Below are positions 6,144-11,903 of a stretch of 11,903 nucleotides of DNA, in pieces (the stretch's first letter is position 1; each line of letters opens with the position of its first letter). A model generated the notes under the pieces. It had not been told where the DNA came from, made no database searches, and saw only the letters and a program-made list of their open reading frames with translations. The translations under genes were made by a program, and so were the position numbers. The DNA comes from Clostridium sp. CAG:1219. Lineage in GTDB: Bacteria > Bacillota > Clostridia > TANB77 > CAG-465. The DNA is taken from NCBI GenBank assembly GCA_000433335.1, contig HF996737.1:1-11903 (forward strand). The letters are read 5' to 3'.

Positions 6144-8324
6144 ATGAGTAGAAAGAAAAATAATAAAATTGTTAAGAATTGCAATAGGGTAGATTTGAAA
6201 ATATTACATAAAAAAAAGGAAGTTCTTACTTCCTTTTTTTTAGATTCAAATTATTTCCCTATGACTAAAAAACAAATAATGGCATTTTTAAATGTTAATA
6301 AGAATGAAGAATTCATATTAGATATGGTATTAGATGAAATTGAAAATGATGCAATATGTTATTTAGACGATAGTAAAAGATATAGAGTAAATTCAGACAA
6401 TAGATTTTTTAGTGCCACATATGAATGGAAATGTGACAAATTTGGATATGCTGTGTCAAAAGATGATAATAGAGTATATATTGATAGCAAAAATAGCTTA
6501 GGTGCAATGACAGGGGACATTATTTTAGTAGAAATGCTCTCTGGTGTTGGTGCAGAAAAACAAGAGGGAATAATAAATAAGATAATTAAAAGAAATACTA
6601 AAACTCTAATTGCAAGACACATTAAAAATCAAAACTTTGGATTTGCCAGACCAGTCTTACAAAATAATGCAGATATATATATTTGTAAAAAATATTCAAG
6701 TAAATTTAAGGATGGAGATATAGTAGAGGTAGAAATTGAAAAATATGCTACGAAAAATAGTAAAGCTGAAGGTAAAATTATAAAGAAGGTGTCTAGTAAT
6801 GTTGATCCATTAAATGAAGTTAAAGCTCTATATAGAGCATATATGCTTGATAAGATGGAAGAATTTCCAAAGGCTGTTGAGGAAGAAATAATTAATATTC
6901 CATCTGAAGTTTTGGAAGAAGATATGGAAAAAAGAGTAGATAGGACACATGGATATAATATATTTACAATAGATTCTGAGGATGCTAAAGATCTTGATGA
7001 TGCTGTTTCCCTAAAAGATAATGGTGACGGTACATACCTTTTATCTGTATATATAGCAGATGTTTCACACTATGTAAAACCTCATACAGCACTTGATAGA
7101 GAAGCTATTTTGAGAGGAACTAGTATATACATACCAGGAACAGTCATACCAATGTTACCAAAAAAACTATCAAATGGTATATGTAGTTTAAATGAAGGTG
7201 TAAAAAGACTCTCACTTGCAGTAGATATGAAAATAGATGGAAAAAGTGGAGAAGTAGTAGAATCTAATATATTTAAAGCAGTAATAATGGTTACGAAAAG
7301 AATGTCTTATGAGAAGGTATACAAAGTTTTAAATGGGAAAAAAGATGAGGTAAAAGATTATCTACCTTATGCAGAAGATATATTATTGTTTGAAAAACTT
7401 GCAAAGGTATTGTATGCTAAAAGAAAAAAAGAGGGAACGATAGATTTTGATGTAAAGGAAACAAAGATTGTTTTAAACAATGAAAATATGGTAGAAGAAG
7501 TAAAACCATATGAAATAACTTTTGCAAACAAAATTATAGAAGAATTCATGCTTGTTACTAACATGGTAGTAGCAGAAAGATTTTATATGTTACAGATTCC
7601 CTTTATATACCGTATTCATGAATTACCTGATGAAGAAAAGTTAAGAGGCTTAAATGAAATACTTAACATGTATGGCAAAAGAATAAAAAATGTAAAAAAA
7701 GTTCATTCTAAAAATTTATCTGACATACTAGACAGCATTACTGATGAGAAAGAGAAAAGAGTTGTATCACACTCTATGCTAAGATCCTTAAAACTTGCTA
7801 GATATTCAAATGAGTGTATAGGACATTTTGGCCTTTCTGCAAAATACTATTGTCATTTCACATCTCCAATTAGAAGATATCCGGACCTTTTTATACACAG
7901 AGTTATTTCATATTGCATAGAAAATAATTATTTGTTAGATGAAAATAAGTATGATGCTTTTTTAAAGCAAGCTGAGAAATATTCTGATACCTCATCTGAT
8001 AGAGAAAAGAATGCAACTAAAATAGAAAGAGCTTTTGTTGATCTTTACAAAGCCATATATATGGAGAATTTTGTTGGAAATACGTATCATGCAACAGTTT
8101 CATCTGTGACGCAGTTTGGAATGTTTGTAGAACTTGAAAATACTGTAGAGGGGCTAGTACCATTTGATAATATGCCAAAAAATGATTATTTTGAATATGA
8201 CGATATACATAAGAGACTTATTGGAAGAAATACAAAGATTACTTATAAAATAGGAGACCAAGTAAAAGTAAAATTGACAAGAGTTGACAAAAGGTCTAGA
8301 CAAATAGATTTTAAAGTTATATAA
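6144..8324 (+). CDS. rnr: Ribonuclease R, 3'-5' exoribonuclease
   Basis: RNase R degrades structured RNA processively from the 3' end and takes part in mRNA and rRNA turnover and trans-translation quality control. The 726 aa show the full family layout. An N-terminal winged-helix domain covers residues ~10-70. Two cold-shock OB domains (~80-215) include GAMTGDIILVEM. The RNB catalytic domain runs from ~255 to ~590, and a C-terminal S1 domain begins near 643 (YHATVSSVTQFGMFVEL). The metal-binding aspartates are in DSEDAKDLDDA (D277, D283, D285, D286), all present, so the enzyme should be active. The RNB domain also has YCHFTSPIRRYPDL. The ribosome binding site AAAGGAAAG (6132-6140) lies between the secG stop and this ATG. 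In many Bacillota smpB follows rnr; here a SpoIIM-like gene does, 19 bp on. A terminator-like hairpin lies in codons 23-33. Confidence 0.96.
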   Translation: MSRKKNNKIVKNCNRVDLKILHKKKEVLTSFFLDSNYFPMTKKQIMAFLNVNKNEEFILDMVLDEIENDAICYLDDSKRYRVNSDNRFFSATYEWKCDKFGYAVSKDDNRVYIDSKNSLGAMTGDIILVEMLSGVGAEKQEGIINKIIKRNTKTLIARHIKNQNFGFARPVLQNNADIYICKKYSSKFKDGDIVEVEIEKYATKNSKAEGKIIKKVSSNVDPLNEVKALYRAYMLDKMEEFPKAVEEEIINIPSEVLEEDMEKRVDRTHGYNIFTIDSEDAKDLDDAVSLKDNGDGTYLLSVYIADVSHYVKPHTALDREAILRGTSIYIPGTVIPMLPKKLSNGICSLNEGVKRLSLAVDMKIDGKSGEVVESNIFKAVIMVTKRMSYEKVYKVLNGKKDEVKDYLPYAEDILLFEKLAKVLYAKRKKEGTIDFDVKETKIVLNNENMVEEVKPYEITFANKIIEEFMLVTNMVVAERFYMLQIPFIYRIHELPDEEKLRGLNEILNMYGKRIKNVKKVHSKNLSDILDSITDEKEKRVVSHSMLRSLKLARYSNECIGHFGLSAKYYCHFTSPIRRYPDLFIHRVISYCIENNYLLDENKYDAFLKQAEKYSDTSSDREKNATKIERAFVDLYKAIYMENFVGNTYHATVSSVTQFGMFVELENTVEGLVPFDNMPKNDYFEYDDIHKRLIGRNTKITYKIGDQVKVKLTRVDKRSRQIDFKVI
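6210..6241 (+). terminator. Terminator-like hairpin inside the 5' coding region of rnr
   Basis: A perfect 14-bp inverted repeat (6210-6223 with 6228-6241) surrounds a TCTT tetraloop. It has an A8 run, a GGAAGT/ACTTCC core and a T8 run, which is the form of an intrinsic terminator. It is entirely within rnr codons and encodes HKKKEVLTSFFL. The GC content of the stem is low, so termination may be weak. It may act as an attenuator when translation of the start of rnr is slow. Confidence 0.5.
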
Positions 8325-8343
8325 TACTAGCGAAGGTGGATGT

Positions 8344-9105
8344 ATGAAAAAAAGAGTAGTTGAAGTAAAAGAAAAGCCAATAAAAAGAAGAGAAAAATTA
8401 TCAAGTAATATAAAAGAAGATTATGAAGAACAAAAAAAGTCAGGAATACTTACAAATTATTATAATTTTTATAAGAAACATCTAAAATTGCCGCAAATTA
8501 TATTTTTTATCATAATGGTTATAATATTTGGAATAGCAATAAGTACTTATATATCTAATTTAAATGCACAAGATTACTTAGAACAAGTAAAGAAAATTGC
8601 AGAAGGAACAGAAAAAGTAAATGTTTTTTCAAAGATGTTTGTCGAGAAACTTCCTCTTGTACTTCTTATAATAGTATCTGGATTTACACCATTTGTATTT
8701 TTACCAGTACTTGGTGTTGTTACGGGATATCTTCTTGCATCAGATATTATTCTTATGGTATATAGTGTAAACAATACTCATAATTTAATACTTATGTGTG
8801 TTGGATCTATGATGCAACTGCTAGGGTATTCTCTTGCTATATCAATGGGAATTTATTGGTGTAGGCTTGCAACAAAAAGGTTTAGATATTCTCAATCTCA
8901 AGGTTATTCTACATTAGATATAAAAAGACATTATTATGAATTAAAAGAAGACAAGAAAAAGTTAAAAGAGTTAGATAAAAAAAGAGAAGAAAAATACAAA
9001 AAGTATGAGAAGCTAAATGTTAAAATTCCATACGTTACAATATTTATATCATTTGTAATTAGTTTAATATTTGTTCTTCTTGGTACTATAATATTTTACA
9101 TTTAA
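8344..9105 (+). CDS. SpoIIM-like integral membrane protein (tentative)
   Basis: The 253-aa protein has a basic N-terminus (~35 residues), a first membrane helix near 51-70, a loop ending in [10 protein letters not shown], hydrophobic segments near 100-140 and 145-175, a highly charged coiled stretch (~190-225, [19 protein letters not shown]), and a last helix at ~230-252. The first helix with FGIAISTYI, followed by the loop and [24 protein letters not shown], resembles the SpoIIM pattern (a stage II sporulation membrane protein) by eye. SpoIIM itself lacks the charged insert, so the homology is distant. The gene has AAGGTGG (8333-8339), starts 19 bp after rnr, and is followed by trmB 8 bp on, so it is in the secG operon. 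No other sporulation gene is visible, and a general membrane role is equally possible. Confidence 0.55.
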   Translation: MKKRVVEVKEKPIKRREKLSSNIKEDYEEQKKSGILTNYYNFYKKHLKLPQIIFFIIMVIIFGIAISTYISNLNAQDYLEQVKKIAEGTEKVNVFSKMFVEKLPLVLLIIVSGFTPFVFLPVLGVVTGYLLASDIILMVYSVNNTHNLILMCVGSMMQLLGYSLAISMGIYWCRLATKRFRYSQSQGYSTLDIKRHYYELKEDKKKLKELDKKREEKYKKYEKLNVKIPYVTIFISFVISLIFVLLGTIIFYI

Positions 9106-9113
9106 GGAGGCTT

Positions 9114-9749
9114 ATGAGGGCAAGATTTAGTAAAACTGCTAAAGATGAAATATTAGCATGTGAAAAATTTATTGATAATAAAGAAAAATTACAAAATATA
9201 ATAAAAAACAATAAAGATAAAAAAATATATGTTGAAATTGGTATGGGTAAGGGTGATTTTATTTCAAACATGGCAAATATAGATAAAGAAAATATCTATA
9301 TTGGAATTGAGCTCTGCATCCCAGTTTTAGCCATAGCAATAAAGAAAATAAATAGATTTGAAGAAGAAAATGGAAAAATGGAAAATTTGTTTCTTATGTC
9401 TTTTGATGCTAAAACTATAAATGAATATTTTGAAGAAGGACAAATAGAAAAGATATATTTAAATTTTAGCGATCCTTGGCCTAAAAAAAGACATACTAAA
9501 AGAAGATTAACATTTAAGGATTTCTTATCAGAATATGAAAAAGTTCTTATAAAAAATGGGATAATTGAATTTAAAACAGACAATAGAGAACTTTTTGAAT
9601 TTAGTCTAGTAAGTATGCAAAATTATGGTATGAAGTTCTTAGAAGTTTATCTTGATTTGCATAAAACAGATGTATTTAATATAGAAACAGAATATGAAAA
9701 AAAGTTTTCAAAATATGGTCCTATATACAAATTAATTGCTAGTTTTTAA
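9114..9749 (+). CDS. trmB: tRNA (guanine-N7)-methyltransferase TrmB
   Basis: TrmB uses S-adenosylmethionine to make m7G at position 46 in the variable loop of tRNAs. The length of 211 aa is normal. The MRARFSK start fits the family. The SAM-binding motif [10 protein letters not shown] is at residues 41-50. The family signature [17 protein letters not shown] lies at ~116-132 with D120 and H127. FKTDN is at 153-157, and TEYEKKF at 192-198 precedes the C-terminal YGPIYKL. All motifs expected to bind SAM and tRNA are present. AAGGAGG (9104-9110) overlaps the stop of the previous gene and is only 3 nt from the ATG. Two tRNA genes follow with no obvious intervening terminator; the tRNA-His carries G46 and is a likely substrate, whereas the tRNA-Gln has U46. 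Confidence 0.96.
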   Translation: MRARFSKTAKDEILACEKFIDNKEKLQNIIKNNKDKKIYVEIGMGKGDFISNMANIDKENIYIGIELCIPVLAIAIKKINRFEEENGKMENLFLMSFDAKTINEYFEEGQIEKIYLNFSDPWPKKRHTKRRLTFKDFLSEYEKVLIKNGIIEFKTDNRELFEFSLVSMQNYGMKFLEVYLDLHKTDVFNIETEYEKKFSKYGPIYKLIASF

Positions 9750-9755
9750 TACAAA

Positions 9756-9772
9756 TTACGATTAAATCGTAA
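9756..9772. promoter_or_regulatory. Perfect 17-bp dyad upstream of the tRNA promoter
   Basis: TTACGATT and AATCGTAA are exact reverse complements around one central A. The dyad ends 17 bp before the -35 box of the tRNA promoter and 6 bp after the trmB stop begins the gap. As RNA it would give a 6-bp stem with a 5-nt loop followed by A-residues, so it is not a terminator on the plus strand. It could be a protein-binding site; no regulator is suggested by the context. Confidence 0.4.
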
Positions 9773-9789
9773 AAAAAATGCACAAAATA

Positions 9790-9818
9790 TTGACAAAATA
9801 TAAAAAATAGATTACAAT
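9790..9818 (+). promoter_or_regulatory. Near-consensus sigma-A promoter of the tRNA-His/tRNA-Gln unit
   Basis: TTGACA (9790-9795), a 17-bp very A-rich spacer and TACAAT (9813-9818) form a near-consensus promoter, with the start expected near 9825, about 9 nt ahead of the tRNA-His 5' end. This is as expected for highly expressed tRNA genes. Confidence 0.88.
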
Positions 9819-9833
9819 ATACAAGTAGCACGT

Positions 9834-9911
9834 GGTGGGTATAGCTCATTTGGTTAGAGCGCCAGTTTGTGGCACTGGAGGTGCTGGGTTCGATCCCCAG
9901 TATCCACCCCA
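9834..9911 (+). tRNA. tRNA-His (GTG anticodon)
   Basis: A full cloverleaf is present. The 7-bp acceptor stem is 9835-9841 with 9901-9907. The extra 5' G at 9834 pairs with C73, the identity element of tRNA-His. The D stem is GCTC/GAGC, the anticodon stem CCAGT/ACTGG with GTG at 9869-9871, the T stem CTGGG/CCCAG with loop TTCGATC, and CCA is encoded at 9909-9911. The variable loop AGGTG has G46, the TrmB target. Position 15 is T and position 48 is G, instead of the usual G15-C48 Levitt pair. Confidence 0.97.
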
Positions 9912-9943
9912 CACGATATGCACATATATTGTAATAAGTTTAT

Positions 9944-10018
9944 TGGGGTATAGCCAAGTGGTAAGGCATCAGACTTTGACTCTGACATTCGTTGGTTCGA
10001 ATCCAGCTACCCCAGCCA
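9944..10018 (+). tRNA. tRNA-Gln (TTG anticodon)
   Basis: The acceptor stem TGGGGTA (9944-9950) pairs with 10008-10014. The anticodon stem TCAGA/TCTGA has TTG at 9976-9978. The T stem GTTGG/CCAGC has loop TTCGAAT, and CCA is encoded at 10016-10018. The first acceptor pair is U1-A72, typical of bacterial tRNA-Gln and recognised by GatCAB in organisms that make Gln-tRNA by transamidation. The variable loop CATTC has no G46. It lies 32 bp after tRNA-His with no promoter between, so the two share a transcript. Confidence 0.97.
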
Positions 10019-10023
10019 AATTT

Positions 10024-10050
10024 AAATCATCCATATTGGGTGATTTTTTT
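10024..10050 (+). terminator. Intrinsic terminator of the tRNA operon
   Basis: A 9-bp stem (10024-10032 with 10038-10046, one G-U pair) with a 5-nt loop runs straight into a T-run through 10050. It begins 6 bp after the CCA of tRNA-Gln, so it should end the tRNA transcript. Confidence 0.88.
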
Positions 10051-10059
10051 CTTTAAGTA

Positions 10060-10088
10060 TTGAAATAAAATATAGAATAATATATACT
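10060..10088 (+). promoter_or_regulatory. Sigma-A promoter of the DUF4190-type gene
   Basis: TTGAAA (10060-10065), 17 bp, then TATACT (10083-10088) predict a start near 10095, about 24 nt upstream of the ATG at 10119. It directly follows the tRNA terminator, so the gene is an independent unit. Confidence 0.75.
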
Positions 10089-10118
10089 CTCTGTGTGTAC
10101 ATATAGAGGAGGAAAAAT

Positions 10119-10835
10119 ATGGAAAAAAATAGTAATGCATTAGGAATAGCATCACTTATTTTAGGAATTATTGCGTTTGTTTTTGGAGTGGTATTTTTTA
10201 TATCTATTCCACTTGCAATAGTTTCAATCATCTTTGGAATAATTTCTTTAGTAAAAAGGAATTCTAAAGGACTTTCAATAGCAGGAATAACTTTATCTTC
10301 AATTTCTATTATAGCTTCAATAGGAATTATATTAATTTTAGGTGCTATAGGTAGTAGTATAGGTGATGACGATGTAAAATCAGGTATTGTTTCATTTATG
10401 AATAAATTATCCAAAGGCCAGACTGAAAATCTTGATATAGAAAATAAATTAGATGGAAATAGGTGGAAAATGGATGATGGCTCTGTACTAGAACTTAGAG
10501 ATGATGGCACATATTATTGGTATAAAACTGAGGAAGATACTACAGACAATTATTTCTTTGGAACATATAAAACTTATCTTGGTGACAGGGCTATAGAAAA
10601 AATAGATGAGGAATATGGCTTTAATGAGGAAGGATATAGTCATAATACAGCTGTATTAAGAACAGATATATATTATTTGGAACTTAATAAAGAAAAAATG
10701 AAAATAGAAGGAGAAACAAAAGATGTAGTTCAATCTACAAAATATGCTCTTTTCTTCTATTATGGAGCATATAGTGAATGTTCTGGGATGAATTTAGGAA
10801 CTTACAGCAGGATAAGTCTAGAAAAAATATATTAA
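10119..10835 (+). CDS. DUF4190-type membrane protein with beta-rich C-terminal domain
   Basis: The 238-aa protein has two parts. Residues ~7-78 form a Gly/Ile-rich hydrophobic region with two or three helices: NALGIASLILGIIAFVFG, then a segment ending VKRNSKGLSIAGI, then ISIIASIGIILILGAIG. This matches the DUF4190 pattern (LGIASLVLGI...K.RGLAIAGI). Residues ~100-238 are soluble, rich in aromatic and acidic residues, with WKMDDGSVLELRDDGTYYWY resembling small beta-barrel or lipocalin-like domains attached to such anchors in Bacillota. The function is unknown; it is probably membrane-bound with the C-terminal part outside. The ribosome binding site AGGAGG (10107-10112) lies 6 nt from the ATG. 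It has its own promoter and terminator, so it is a single-gene unit. Confidence 0.82.
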   Translation: MEKNSNALGIASLILGIIAFVFGVVFFISIPLAIVSIIFGIISLVKRNSKGLSIAGITLSSISIIASIGIILILGAIGSSIGDDDVKSGIVSFMNKLSKGQTENLDIENKLDGNRWKMDDGSVLELRDDGTYYWYKTEEDTTDNYFFGTYKTYLGDRAIEKIDEEYGFNEEGYSHNTAVLRTDIYYLELNKEKMKIEGETKDVVQSTKYALFFYYGAYSECSGMNLGTYSRISLEKIY

Positions 10836-10842
10836 TAAAATG

Positions 10843-10876
10843 TGAGTATAAATAGTAATGTTTATACTCATTTTTT
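10843..10876 (+). terminator. Intrinsic terminator of the DUF4190-type gene
   Basis: A perfect 10-bp stem, TGAGTATAAA (10843-10852) with TTTATACTCA (10861-10870), has an 8-nt loop TAGTAATG and is followed by T6. It starts 7 bp after the stop. Its loop and 3' arm recur exactly at the right edge of the window. Confidence 0.88.
10851..10870 (+). repeat. Left copy of a 20-bp direct repeat (in the terminator)
   Basis: This copy covers the last two bases of the 5' arm, the whole loop and the 3' arm of the terminator at 10843-10876. It is identical over 20 bp to 11884-11903. A shared loop is informative because loop sequence is not constrained by base pairing. The two copies bracket the dinD remnant. 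Confidence 0.85.
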
Positions 10877-11036
10877 AAATAATTAGAAATATCAAAAATA
10901 TAAGTCGATTAAATTGCCTGTATTTTTTATCTAAACGTTATGTGAAAAAGTAAATGCAAGTACATTACGAAGTAATGGATTAAATTATGAATAAATTAAA
11001 AGTCATGGATGTAAAAATGTTTAATAAATTCTATAA

Positions 11037-11867
11037 AATTACAAATTACACTGGATAAAAATAAATAAATGTTCTATACTAATTAAACATATTGATGAAA
11101 ACGGAATTGAATTTTGGTATGCTAGGGAACTTATGCCTATTTTACAATATTCAAAATGGGAAAATTTTAAAAAGGTAATTGGAAAAGCAATGATTGCATG
11201 TGAAAATAGCGGAATTTCAGCAAAAGATTGTTTTACTGACGTCAGGAAGTCAATAATTTCTGGTAAAGGAAAAGAAGATTTTATAGAAGATTATAAATTA
11301 ATTCGTTATGCATGTTACTTAATAGCACAAAATGGAGATAGTAGAAAAAAAGTAATTGCTCTTGCTCAAACATATTTTGCAGTACAAACTAGAAAACAAG
11401 AAATTACAGAAAAATAATATAGTATGCTAACAGAAGATGAAAAAAGATTTTATCAAAGAAATTTAACAAGAAAAGGAAATTATTCTTTAAATCAGGCTGC
11501 AAAAAATGCAGGCGTTAAAAATTTTGATAAATTTCATAACAGTGGTTATAAAGGATTGTATAATGGTGAAACAGCAGATGATATAGCTAAAAGAAAAGGT
11601 TTGAGATACAGAGAAGATATTTTAGATAATATGGGAAGCGATGAGCTCGTAGCTAATTTATTTAGAATTTCTCAAGCAGAACAAAAGTTAAAGAGAGATA
11701 ATATAAAAACAGAAAAAGATGCTAATAAAACTCATTATGATGTTGGAGCTAAAATAAGAAAGACAATAAAAGAATTAGGAGGAACAATGCCTGAGGAATT
11801 GCCTACGCCCAAAAAGAGTTTAAAACAACTTGAAAAAGAGAGCAAAAAAGAATTATTGAAAAAATAA
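11037..11867 (+). pseudogene. dinD: Disrupted DinD homologue (Bro-N domain plus C-terminal domain), no start codon and one internal stop
   Basis: One reading frame from 11037 to 11867 (276 codons, against about 274 in E. coli DinD from memory) matches DinD along its length. It has IKHIDENGIEFWYARELM, then KAMIACENSG, RYACYLIAQNGDSRKKVIA, QTYFAVQTRKQE, LTEDEKRFYQRN, HNSGYKGLYNGE, and GGTMPEELPTPKKS. The family is a DNA-damage-inducible protein in E. coli with a Bro-N-type N-terminal domain. Here the frame is cut by a TAA at 11415-11417, exactly where relatives carry a sense codon (often Glu, so GAA to TAA is plausible). It lacks any ATG, GTG or TTG between the upstream stop (11034-11036) and the ATG at 11133, which would drop the first ~32 conserved-frame residues. 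I see no LexA-type operator or good promoter upstream. Alternatively, two shorter proteins could be made from 11133 (94 aa) and 11424 (147 aa, same frame), but neither ATG has a strong ribosome binding site. A decayed gene is the best reading. Confidence 0.85.
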
Positions 11868-11883
11868 AACAGTGAATAAAAAT

Positions 11884-11903
11884 AATAGTAATGTTTATAC
11901 TCA
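11884..11903 (+). repeat. Right copy of the 20-bp direct repeat, cut by the window edge
   Basis: These 20 bases, up to the last base of the window, are identical to 10851-10870. The upstream side is a degenerate form of the same terminator arm (GTGAATAAA against GTGAGTATAAA), so a bulged hairpin could still form. The repeat may continue beyond the window. It could be the end of a duplicated segment, an attachment-site copy, or a dispersed terminator-like repeat. Confidence 0.8.

Noticed and set aside
9832..10056. 74-aa open frame over the tRNA region
   Set aside because: It lies on top of the two tRNA genes and their terminator, so the frame is open by chance.
10022..10510. 162-aa minus-strand open frame
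   Set aside because: It is antisense to the DUF4190-type gene, has no ribosome binding site, and has the Ser/Ile/Pro-rich composition expected of an antisense shadow in AT-rich DNA.
10963..10977. Inverted repeat CATTAC-GAA-GTAATG upstream of dinD as an SOS operator
   Set aside because: It does not match the Gram-positive LexA consensus GAAC-N4-GTTC, and no promoter is evident beside it; six-base arms are weak in AT-rich DNA.
10987..11058. Short open frame MNKLKVMDVKMF... as a frameshifted dinD N-terminus
   Set aside because: It has no convincing ribosome binding site, and the DinD-like residues continue upstream in the dinD frame itself (KHIDENG), so no frameshift is needed to explain them.
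1..11903. CRISPR array, defence island, transposase or integrase
   Set aside because: No regularly spaced repeats were seen and no reading frame resembles Cas, toxin-antitoxin, restriction, transposase or recombinase proteins; dinD alone does not establish a mobile element.

Overview
The window is chromosomal DNA from a low-GC Gram-positive bacterium, most likely a member of the Clostridia (Bacillota). The support is the strong A+T bias, AGGAGG-type ribosome binding sites, sigma-A promoters close to TTGACA-17-TATAAT, the order era / yqzL / recO, and a secG-rnr pair. TGA ends one gene (3454-5802) and tryptophan is read from TGG, so the standard bacterial code applies rather than the mollicute code.

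Layout. (1) 1-720 is the 3' part of era, which enters from the left edge and ends in a bidirectional terminator. (2) 794-1408 is an unrecognised minus-strand gene. It has its own near-consensus promoter, with a perfect 17-bp dyad between that promoter and the gene. It splits era from yqzL-recO, which are close neighbours in many Bacillota. (3) 1538-5802 is a plus-strand group: promoter, yqzL, recO (a TTG start inside yqzL, 56 nt overlap), an unknown anchored extracytoplasmic protein, a hairpin, and a large O-antigen-ligase/polymerase-like membrane protein. (4) 5824-9749 is a tight operon under an extended -10 promoter: secG, rnr (RNase R), a SpoIIM-like membrane protein, and trmB. A perfect terminator-like hairpin lies inside the start of rnr. 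(5) 9790-10050 is a tRNA-His/tRNA-Gln unit with its own promoter and terminator. (6) 10060-10876 is a monocistronic DUF4190-type membrane protein with promoter and terminator. (7) 10877-11903 holds a dinD homologue broken by one in-frame TAA and lacking a usable start codon. It is bracketed by two copies of an exact 20-bp repeat, the first of which is the loop and 3' arm of the preceding terminator.

How the genes fit together. Most are housekeeping: ribosome assembly (Era), recombination repair (RecO), protein export (SecG), RNA decay (RNase R) and tRNA supply and modification (TrmB next to tRNA genes). The surface-related genes (the 295-aa anchored protein and the ligase-like protein) look lineage-specific. 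I see no defence island, CRISPR array, transposase or complete mobile element. The parts most worth a second look are the dyad and half-site-rich region at 1422-1601, the hairpin inside rnr, and the repeat-flanked dinD remnant.
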